From NCBI RefSeq assembly GCF_011752935.1, contig NZ_VWWO01000001.1, positions 2,108,001-2,172,000 of the forward strand: DNA of 64,000 bases, in the 5' to 3' direction. Below the pieces are notes generated by a model, which ran no database searches, was not told the origin of the DNA, and worked only from the letters and a program-made list of their open reading frames with translations. This document shows, piece by piece, positions 16,036 to 23,121 of the stretch. A program made the translations under genes and the position numbers. This DNA is from Chitinophaga sp. Cy-1792 (GTDB taxonomy: Bacteria; Bacteroidota; Bacteroidia; Chitinophagales; Chitinophagaceae). How positions within the stretch are numbered: position 1 is the stretch's first letter; each line of letters begins with the position of its first letter.

Positions 16036-18549
16036 ATGAAACGTATCTACCTGACCCTATGGCTACTGGCATGCCTGTATGTAGCTAATGCCCAAACTAA
16101 AAAAGTATTACTGATAGGTATCGATGGCACCCGCTGGGATGCTGTGCTGGCAGCCAATGCGCCTGCATTGGACTCGTTAATGACCAAATCAGTATTTACC
16201 CTGGATGGATTAACAGAAACACCCACCTGGAGTGCAGTGGGATGGAGCGCTATGCTCACCGGCGTATGGAGAGCCAAGCACGGCGTTTATGATAATACCT
16301 TTACCGGTGCGAACTTCAGCGCTTATCCGTCTTTCCTGCAAAGAGTAAAGACAGCGACGCCCTCGCGCAGAATTGTTTCTATCTGTCATTGGGCGCCTAT
16401 CAACACCTATATCATAGACGGCATAGACCAGGAATCTAATCCCACTACTGACCTGGCCGTCAAGAATGCTGTAGTGGCTGAACTAACGACCAATAATCCG
16501 GATGTATTGTATATGCATTTCGATGACGTAGATGAAGCTGGCCATAGCTATGGCTTTTCGCCTACGGTGCCGCAATATGTAAGCGCTATTGAAGAAATAG
16601 ATGGATATATTAAAGAGATCATGATAGCATTAAGAAGCCGTAGTACTTATGCCAATGAAGACTGGCTGGTGGCGGTTTCTACAGATCATGGCGGTAATAT
16701 GGCCGGTCATGGAGGAAGTAGCCTGGAAGAGCGGAATATATTTGCCATCTGGTCTAACAGCAAATTTACACCGCAGCAGATCAGAAAAGATACGGTAAGC
16801 TTTAGCATGGCGGGCAGTTATCTCTCCTTAAGTAATGGCAGCTATCTTAAACCAGGAAGTAGTACTTATAACTTCGGCGCCTCGGCCGACTTTACCATAG
16901 AATGCCGGGTGAAACTAAACAGTGGTTTTGCCGGCGATCCCGCTATCATCAGTAATAAGAACTGGGCCAATGGTAAAAATAAGGGGTTTGTGCTGGCGGC
17001 AATAAATGGTAATTCCTGGAAGGTAAATGTGGGGGATAGCACCAATCGCGTAGATATGAGTGGTGGTATTATTGCTGATGGAAAGTGGCATCACCTGGCA
17101 GTTTCATTTGACAGGGATGGTTTAGTAAAGATGTATGAAGATGGGACGCTTATTAATAGTGCATCTATGGCAACAATAGGTGATATAAGTACCGCTTATC
17201 CACTTGCCATCGGCCAGGATGGTACGTTGGCCTATAGTAAGGTGATGGATGGAAATATTGCAGAAGTGCGTATATGGGATAAAGTGATCCCGGAAAGTGA
17301 GTTGATTACCTGGATGTCGAAACCGGTGACCAGTGCACATCCATCTTACAGTAGTCTGCACAGTTACTGGAAAGGAGCGGAAGGCACAGGTAGCAGCTGG
17401 ACAGATTACGCCGTAGCAGGTAATAACGCCACTTTGTATGGTACACCAGTCTGGCAGGCGGCAGCAGTACCGCCACCGGCGTTGGTATTTGGCAGTGGCG
17501 CTTATGCCAGGCCGGCGAGTGGCACTGCTTATCAATTTGCAACAGGTAATTTTACGTTGGAATGCCGTGTTAAAACCAGCTCCTGGAGCGGTGATCCTGC
17601 TATCTTGTCTGACAAAAACTGGAACAGTGGTAATAACAAGGGATATATTCTGGCAGCCAGCAGTGGTGGGCAATGGAAAGCAAATATCAGCAATGGCACT
17701 ACCCGTGCAGATGTTAATGGAGGTGTAATTGCAGATAATCAGTGGCATCATATTGCGGTTTCAGTAAATCGCGGTGGTTACATGCTCACTTATCAGGATG
17801 GCGTGAAGGTAGACAGTGTTTTACTGGCCGGCGTGACAGGAACTATTGCCAGTGGGCTGCCTTTTGCGATTGCACAAGATGGCACACTAACTTATGCTTA
17901 TCCGTTTACAGGTAGTATTGCTGATATTCGTATATGGAGTACTGTTGTTTCCGGAGCAACCCTGAATACCTGGAAGAATATGGATGTTACCAGTGCTCAT
18001 CCCAATTATAGTTCCCTGGCGGGTTACTGGAAAGCGCATGAAGGCAGCGGTAGTACGCTGACTGATGCCAGCAGCGCAGCAAATAATGCTGCTGTAACCA
18101 ATCCAAACTGGCAGACAGGCGTGGCCCAGACAACGTTTGTCTATAATGTCTATACCAATACGCCCAGGCAGGTAGATATGGCTGTAAGCTGTCTGGATTA
18201 TCTCGGTATTCCTGTCAATAGTAGCTGGGGACTGGATGGTAAAAGCTGGATACCTGCCACCAATGCGTTGAACACGGCTAAAATTGCAGCTACAGGCCTT
18301 GATCTGGCGGTAATACCCAATCCGGTAAGTGAAACTATTACCGTTCAGGTGAAGTCGGACAGGCAGCAAGCCAGTGAATGGGTGTTATATAATATGGCAA
18401 AACAGCCGGTGAAAAGCAAACATCAGCAGCTCAATAAGGGTGTGCAGACCGTAGAGATGGGCGTCGCTGATCTTTCGGCAGGGATGTATATCCTTCAATT
18501 GAAGGCGGCTGCAGGTAATGTAGTTGCTAAGGTGATGATTGTAAGATAA
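16036..18549 (+). CDS. Secreted phosphodiesterase-type hydrolase with two LamG domains and T9SS tail
   Basis: The 837-residue exported protein has a signal peptide (residues 1-19). Next comes an alkaline-phosphatase-superfamily domain of the type I phosphodiesterase/nucleotide pyrophosphatase class (about 22-245), with metal-binding IDGTRWD, a TPTWS nucleophile region, DDVDEAGHSYG and DHGGNMAGHGG. Two LamG/concanavalin-like domains follow (about 260-440 and 480-690). They are clear internal repeats: both contain FTxECRVK, DPAI-SxKNW, KWHH/QWHHxAVS and ...SAHPxYSSL...YWK.... The end is a type IX secretion sorting domain (about 755-837, IPNPVSETITV to AKVMIVR). I infer a cell-surface or released enzyme that binds a polymer through the LamG pair and cleaves a phosphodiester or sulfate-like ester. 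The substrate is unknown. It is a single gene with flanking terminators. Confidence 0.85.
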   Translation: MKRIYLTLWLLACLYVANAQTKKVLLIGIDGTRWDAVLAANAPALDSLMTKSVFTLDGLTETPTWSAVGWSAMLTGVWRAKHGVYDNTFTGANFSAYPSFLQRVKTATPSRRIVSICHWAPINTYIIDGIDQESNPTTDLAVKNAVVAELTTNNPDVLYMHFDDVDEAGHSYGFSPTVPQYVSAIEEIDGYIKEIMIALRSRSTYANEDWLVAVSTDHGGNMAGHGGSSLEERNIFAIWSNSKFTPQQIRKDTVSFSMAGSYLSLSNGSYLKPGSSTYNFGASADFTIECRVKLNSGFAGDPAIISNKNWANGKNKGFVLAAINGNSWKVNVGDSTNRVDMSGGIIADGKWHHLAVSFDRDGLVKMYEDGTLINSASMATIGDISTAYPLAIGQDGTLAYSKVMDGNIAEVRIWDKVIPESELITWMSKPVTSAHPSYSSLHSYWKGAEGTGSSWTDYAVAGNNATLYGTPVWQAAAVPPPALVFGSGAYARPASGTAYQFATGNFTLECRVKTSSWSGDPAILSDKNWNSGNNKGYILAASSGGQWKANISNGTTRADVNGGVIADNQWHHIAVSVNRGGYMLTYQDGVKVDSVLLAGVTGTIASGLPFAIAQDGTLTYAYPFTGSIADIRIWSTVVSGATLNTWKNMDVTSAHPNYSSLAGYWKAHEGSGSTLTDASSAANNAAVTNPNWQTGVAQTTFVYNVYTNTPRQVDMAVSCLDYLGIPVNSSWGLDGKSWIPATNALNTAKIAATGLDLAVIPNPVSETITVQVKSDRQQASEWVLYNMAKQPVKSKHQQLNKGVQTVEMGVADLSAGMYILQLKAAAGNVVAKVMIVR

Positions 18550-18557
18550 TATTTCAG

Positions 18558-18590
18558 ACGGAGCTGACTAAAAGGGTCGGCTTCGTTTTA
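18558..18590. terminator. Bidirectional terminator
   Basis: An 11-bp stem with G-T wobbles (18558-18568 with 18576-18586) and T residues on the right lies between the convergent phosphodiesterase and ECF sigma genes. It overlaps the end of the sigma gene. Confidence 0.7.
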
Positions 18591-19184
18591 CTTCTTTATT
18601 GTAAATAAGCTACCCACCAGTATAAAGAAGAGGCCCAGCTGTGTATCATTGAAGCGTAGCCTCAGCTGCGCCAGCGCTTTCGCTTTATGTTCTTTTACGG
18701 TAAATACAGAAATCCCCAGTTTCTCAGCAATCTCATCGTTTTTAAGTCCTTCCAGGAAAATCATACGAAACACCTGCTGTCTTTTCTCCGGCAGTTTTTC
18801 TATTTCCAGGTAAATAGATTGGATCAGTTCTGACTGTATCATTCTTTGCAGAATGAGGTCTTCCCCTTTTTTATCATCCAGGTAAATCATTTCCTGCTGG
18901 AAATTATTATGCACTTTCTGATGGCGAAGGTGATTCAGGCAGGCGTTGCGCGTAGTAGTATAAAGAAATCCTTTAATGCTTTTAGGATGATCGAAATCAG
19001 ATTTCCTGTTCCAGAGCTTTACGAATGCATCTTTCACGATATCTTCTGCATCTGCCATACTATCTAGTAGCTGGTTTGCAAAAAAACATAATGGCTTATA
19101 ATACTCTTTGAAGAAAGTATTAAAAGCATCCGCTTCTCCTTGTTGGAACGAAGGTATAAGATCTGACAAAAGATCCTCTTGCAT
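18588..19184 (-). CDS. ECF-type RNA polymerase sigma factor
   Basis: The 198-residue protein has sigma region 2 (about residues 10-80: FNTFFKEYYKPLCFFANQ, DAEDIVKDAFVKLW) and region 4 with a helix-turn-helix (about 130-185: LPEKRQQVFRMIFLEGLKNDEIAEKLG, given as a landmark, then SVFTVKEHKAKAL). This is the Bacteroidetes FecI-like ECF class that works with FecR anti-sigma factors and SusC receptors with an STN domain. It is divergent from the lipoprotein/metalloprotease/FecR/SusCD island. Its FecR partner is presumably the one at 25641, unusually far away. The C-terminal LFFILVGSLF stretch is hydrophobic, as in many family members. Confidence 0.9.
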   Translation of the reverse strand: MQEDLLSDLIPSFQQGEADAFNTFFKEYYKPLCFFANQLLDSMADAEDIVKDAFVKLWNRKSDFDHPKSIKGFLYTTTRNACLNHLRHQKVHNNFQQEMIYLDDKKGEDLILQRMIQSELIQSIYLEIEKLPEKRQQVFRMIFLEGLKNDEIAEKLGISVFTVKEHKAKALAQLRLRFNDTQLGLFFILVGSLFTIKK

Positions 19185-19297
19185 TGATTGCAGCTGATTT
19201 AGGTTGTTGTTTAGTTGTAGTGGGAAAAGCAGGCTAAGCTATATAATAAAGCGGAAATTTTATAGTCAGTATTAAAAAATTATTTTTTTTCTGTTAA

Positions 19298-19317
19298 GAC
19301 TAGTTCATATCAGCGTG
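19298..19317 (+). promoter_or_regulatory. Shared upstream motif, copy 1
   Basis: GACTAGTTCA (19298-19307) and CAGCGTG (19311-19317) precede the first small lipoprotein gene. The same two words, in the same order, occur before the second lipoprotein gene at 22454-22463 and 22474-22480. They may be sigma-factor or regulator contacts, or a leftover of the tandem duplication. This is inference. Confidence 0.45.
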
Positions 19318-19352
19318 CATCGTGTTTTAATTTTTTAAACGAAACAGATGCT

Positions 19353-19940
19353 ATGCTGATAAGGAGCAAACAAAAATATCTGCACTATGTGCTAATGTTG
19401 GCCATACCCTGTGTGGTGGCGTCTTGCGGCGAAGGGACGATTAAGAAGGGAAATCGAAAGGTAATGCCGGGAGCTTACCTGCCTGTGCCCGATATTCCAG
19501 GGCTTCCTAAGCCTGAATGTACCTATGCTACATCCGACGGACAGCAGGCCATTCCTTTCCGGATTACACAAGTCGATTATTCACTGGATGGTACCGTGAG
19601 CGGTTTTGAGCGGATATCTATTCCTAATGAGCGATTTGATTCTATCGCTTTTGATATGGCGGAAACCTACCGGCCAATGGCGGCCGCATTGCTGGACCAT
19701 TGGGCAGCTACCAATAACAAGGGTATTATCATTGACCTGAGTCAGGGTAAGGATGCCGGTTTGGGCGTGCAGTACAGTGTACGGGCAGGTGATAGAAATG
19801 TGCCCGTGGTGATACTCTGGGATAACAGCGGCGCGGCAAGAGCTGGCGTGTATAAGCATATGATTGGCGCATTCCCGGGTATCAAAGAGATCAATACCAG
19901 GCAATCCGCTAAAATGGGCACTGAGGAGTGTTTTAAATAA
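19353..19940 (+). CDS. Small lipoprotein, first copy of a duplicated module
   Basis: The 195-residue precursor has a positively charged N-terminus, a hydrophobic core and lipobox VASC (about residue 25), so it is a lipoprotein. I do not recognise the family. It is clearly paralogous to the lipoprotein at 22516: both have SCGE..K..RK-MP-AY-P right after the lipid Cys, a Y-R-M-A---L--W segment followed by KGI--DL, and end with a PG-K motif. Each copy lies directly upstream of a metalloprotease gene, so I infer a partner or chaperone/inhibitor of that protease. The next reading frame overlaps its 3' end, but the real protease start is 50 bp downstream. Confidence 0.72.
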   Translation: MLIRSKQKYLHYVLMLAIPCVVASCGEGTIKKGNRKVMPGAYLPVPDIPGLPKPECTYATSDGQQAIPFRITQVDYSLDGTVSGFERISIPNERFDSIAFDMAETYRPMAAALLDHWAATNNKGIIIDLSQGKDAGLGVQYSVRAGDRNVPVVILWDNSGAARAGVYKHMIGAFPGIKEINTRQSAKMGTEECFK

Positions 19941-19989
19941 TAGGGTATTTATACCGCAATCATCAACAACGAATTCAAGTACATCTGCA

Positions 19990-22440
19990 ATGAAACGCTA
20001 TACTTATATATCCCTTGCCGCACTGATGGCATCATGTGCCGTATTCAAGGGTGGGCGCAAGAAAAAAGCGACGCCGGCACCCGCGGCCATTGCCGTGCCG
20101 GCAAAACCGGTCAGCAAAAATGGCGTTAAGCCATACGACCAGGTAATTACGAAAAACCTGGTAAGCACAAAAGGGTTGTTTACCGTACATACTACCAAAG
20201 AATTAGATACTACATTTTTTGAAATTCCTGCAAACCTGCTGGGACGCGATATACTGGCCGTGAGCCGTATTACCGGTAATCCAGCCCTGCTGAATATCTT
20301 CCCGGGAGAAGAACTGGATACCAAAGCTATCACGTTTGAAAAAGGTCCGAATGAAACCATTACACTTCGTGAAAAGTTGTATGTCTACAAGTCTGACTCT
20401 TCGAACGTGATGAGCCATGCAGTAGCAGATTTGATAGAAGCGGTGGCTTACACATTCCCAATAAAGGCATATGGTAAAGATTCTGCTTCTTTCGTATTGG
20501 ATATGAGTAAATATATTGTTGAGCCGACAAGTATTTTCAATACTATCAGCGCCAATAAACTGAAAGACTCTATCGCACCTACGCTGACAAAAAATGTCCA
20601 GCTTACCCGCGAACACATATATCCAGAGAACATTGAGCTGGGTACCAGTAAGATATATGTGAATAAAAAAGACAACAACCAGGAATATAACCTGGAAGCA
20701 AATACCTCGCTGTTATTGTTACCTGAAAAACCAATGACGGCAAGGTACATAGACCCGCGCATCGGTTATTTCAATACCGGCTGGATAGAATTTGGCGACG
20801 ATCAGCAACGTGCACAAAGCAGAAAAGTGGCACGTCGCTGGAGATTGGAGCCAAAGCCGGAAGATCTGGCCAGATATAATAATGGAGAACTGGTAGAACC
20901 GGCAAAGCAAATTGTTTATTATATCGATCCGGCTACGCCGAAAAAATGGCGGCCATACCTGATTAAAGGTGTCAATGACTGGCAGAAAGCATTCGAGCAA
21001 GCTGGTTTTAAAAATGCCATCGTTGCAAAAGAATGGCCGGAAGGCGATACTACTATGCATATGGATGATATACGCTATTCTTTCATTAACTATTTCCCTT
21101 CTGAAGTTGCCAACGCCTACGGCCCAAATATCATTGATCCACGCAGCGGTGAAATTATTCAGACGCACATCGGCTGGTATCATAATATCATGACAGTTCT
21201 CCGCAACTGGTACATGATACAGGCAGGCCCTAATGATCCGAAGGCGCAGCATGTAGTATTTGATGATGAGCTGATGGGACAGCTGATTCGCTTTGTATCC
21301 AGTCATGAAGTAGGTCATACGCTTGGCTTAATGCATAACTTCGGCAACAGCAGCATGACACCGGTCGATAGTCTGCGTAGCATTTCCTATCTCCGCAAGC
21401 ATGGCCATACTGGCAGTATCATGGACTACGCACGTTTTAACTACGTAGCGCAGCCAGAAGATAATATCCCGCAGGAATTACTGTTCCCTCGTATTGGAGA
21501 ATATGACCAGTGGGCAATTGAATGGGGATATAAGTATACCGGCAAAACAGCCGCAGAAGACAAAACATCTTTATTTAACCTGACTACTTCCAGACTGGCA
21601 AATAATCCTCGTTTATGGTTTGGCGAAGGTCAGCTCCGTAAGATAGATCCGCGCTGTCAGACGGAAGACCTGGGCGACGACGCTGCCAAAGCTGGTTCCT
21701 ATGGCATCCTGAATCTGAAACGTGTGATGGAGCATTTACCTGAATGGACCTACGAAGAAGGTGCCAACCAGGATGCCATGACTGAAGTTTATCAGCAAAT
21801 ACAGGAACAGTTTTTCCGTTACATGAACCATGCACTGCAATACGTGGGTACGCTGACGTATACACCCAAACCCAGCAACGACACCACGATGGTGATGGAG
21901 CCGGTACCAGTTGCTAAACAGCTGGCTGTGCTGGAGTTTTACAACAAAGAATTATTTACTACACCTACCTGGTTGCTGAATCCTAAAGTAACCGATGTTG
22001 CCAACCGTCCAGCGGAATTGAATACCGAATTCATTGCCGACCTCCAGGCAAGGGTGCTGAATAGTCTGCTGGATTACGAGCATATGGTTTATCAACAAGC
22101 CAACTACGACCGCTTTGAGGGCAACTCTTTAGGAGTTGATAAGCTGGTATCCGTACTGCACAATGATATCTGGAAAGAGTTGAAGGGCAGTGACGTTAAA
22201 ATGGACGGCTATCGCCGCGATTTGCAGAAAGTGTATGTAGGCGCCGTACTGGATGCCCTGACTGGCAAAAGAAGTGCAAACGGAGAATCAGATGTAAACT
22301 CCTTAATGCTGCTGGAAGTCAGTACGCTGAAGGCAGAGATCACGAAAGCCATACCACATGCAGCTGATCCGCTGAATAAAGCACACCTGGTATACCTGGC
22401 CGAGCGTATCGAAAAGTTCGAGCACAAGAACAAAGGTTAA
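19990..22440 (+). CDS. Metzincin-like zinc metalloprotease lipoprotein, copy 1
   Basis: The 816-residue protein has a lipoprotein signal (MKRYTYISLAALMASCAVF, lipid Cys at 16), a Lys/Ala/Pro-rich linker, then the architecture of Bacteroidota DUF5118/DUF5117/DUF4953 zinc metalloproteases. The zinc site is HEVGHTLGLMH starting at His439, an HExxHxxGxxH metzincin motif with Glu440 as the general base. The conserved SIMDYARFNYVAQPED segment follows at about residue 477 and supplies the Met-turn region. It probably acts on the cell surface or in the periplasm on proteins or peptides. The frame extends upstream to 19864, but only ATG 19990 gives the signal peptide, which is nearly identical to that of copy 2. 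It belongs to the island with FecR/SusCD. Confidence 0.88.
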   Translation: MKRYTYISLAALMASCAVFKGGRKKKATPAPAAIAVPAKPVSKNGVKPYDQVITKNLVSTKGLFTVHTTKELDTTFFEIPANLLGRDILAVSRITGNPALLNIFPGEELDTKAITFEKGPNETITLREKLYVYKSDSSNVMSHAVADLIEAVAYTFPIKAYGKDSASFVLDMSKYIVEPTSIFNTISANKLKDSIAPTLTKNVQLTREHIYPENIELGTSKIYVNKKDNNQEYNLEANTSLLLLPEKPMTARYIDPRIGYFNTGWIEFGDDQQRAQSRKVARRWRLEPKPEDLARYNNGELVEPAKQIVYYIDPATPKKWRPYLIKGVNDWQKAFEQAGFKNAIVAKEWPEGDTTMHMDDIRYSFINYFPSEVANAYGPNIIDPRSGEIIQTHIGWYHNIMTVLRNWYMIQAGPNDPKAQHVVFDDELMGQLIRFVSSHEVGHTLGLMHNFGNSSMTPVDSLRSISYLRKHGHTGSIMDYARFNYVAQPEDNIPQELLFPRIGEYDQWAIEWGYKYTGKTAAEDKTSLFNLTTSRLANNPRLWFGEGQLRKIDPRCQTEDLGDDAAKAGSYGILNLKRVMEHLPEWTYEEGANQDAMTEVYQQIQEQFFRYMNHALQYVGTLTYTPKPSNDTTMVMEPVPVAKQLAVLEFYNKELFTTPTWLLNPKVTDVANRPAELNTEFIADLQARVLNSLLDYEHMVYQQANYDRFEGNSLGVDKLVSVLHNDIWKELKGSDVKMDGYRRDLQKVYVGAVLDALTGKRSANGESDVNSLMLLEVSTLKAEITKAIPHAADPLNKAHLVYLAERIEKFEHKNKG

Positions 22441-22453
22441 GTTTTTTGAAAAT

Positions 22454-22493
22454 GACTAGTTCAGTATCCTTAGCAGCGTGTTTAAGGATACTG
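22454..22493 (+). repeat. Shared upstream motif copy 2 plus an 11-bp inverted repeat
   Basis: GACTAGTTCA (22454-22463) is followed by a perfect 11-bp inverted repeat (22462-22472 with 22483-22493) whose 10-nt loop contains CAGCGTG. There is no T run after it. It sits between metalloprotease copy 1 and the second lipoprotein gene, and may be an operator or an mRNA-processing/stabilising hairpin that allows separate levels of the two modules. Confidence 0.55.
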
Positions 22494-22515
22494 ACCACTG
22501 ATAATGGAGGTTTAT

Positions 22516-23040
22516 ATGATATTAAAAGTATTTAAATATCCTGTTTTGTGTATAGCGGCGGCGCTGATACTGGTATCATGCGGCGAAGAGGAAAAGAAGG
22601 CCGGGCCTCGTAAGCGAATGCCGGCGGCTTATTTTCCATTAACGCCCGATAGCTGTTCTCTGGGGATGATGCAACAAAATAGTGCTTTCCCTTTTGACAA
22701 GCGTGTAGTAGATTTGTCCGCTGGCGATGTTACAACAACAACCTATTACCGGTTTGCCTTACCGGATACCATTTATGATGCGCTCGCATCTGGCATGGTA
22801 GAGAAATACCGGCACATGGCAAAACCTATGCTTGAACAGTGGCTGCAATCAGAAAGAAAAGGAATTCTCCTTGACTTATGTAGTAATGCCAATGAACTGC
22901 AGCAGGCAGATTACCTTATTCAGCTGGATAGTATCCGGGTACCATTGGAAATATACTGGGATGAACAAACTGCGACGCGTTCTGCCAGGTATTTGGACCT
23001 GATAAATACGATTCCCGGCGTGAAGGTAACTGCGCTGTAA
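22516..23040 (+). CDS. Small lipoprotein, second copy of a duplicated module
   Basis: The 174-residue precursor begins MILKVFKYPV and has lipobox LVSC (Cys at about residue 22). ATG 22516 is preferred to the in-frame ATG at 22504 because a GGAGG Shine-Dalgarno (22506-22510) lies 5 nt before it. It is paralogous to 19353-19940: SCGE start, RKRMPAAYFP, KYRHMAKPMLEQWL...KGILLDL, and a final IPGVKV. No known family is recognised. Like copy 1 it stands immediately upstream of a metalloprotease gene. Confidence 0.72.
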   Translation: MILKVFKYPVLCIAAALILVSCGEEEKKAGPRKRMPAAYFPLTPDSCSLGMMQQNSAFPFDKRVVDLSAGDVTTTTYYRFALPDTIYDALASGMVEKYRHMAKPMLEQWLQSERKGILLDLCSNANELQQADYLIQLDSIRVPLEIYWDEQTATRSARYLDLINTIPGVKVTAL

Positions 23041-23121
23041 CCGGAAACAGCCTACCGGCATACTTTACATCCAACTGCCAATTCCCCATTTTAATTTCAA
23101 CATCACCAAAGTAGAATTGTA

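Noticed and set aside
17122..17751. Minus-strand frame within the LamG region of the phosphodiesterase
   Set aside because: Shadow of a well-supported plus-strand gene; it has no start context or known motif.
19864..19989. Longer start of metalloprotease copy 1
   Set aside because: It overlaps the upstream lipoprotein gene and removes the lipoprotein signal that copy 2 shares.
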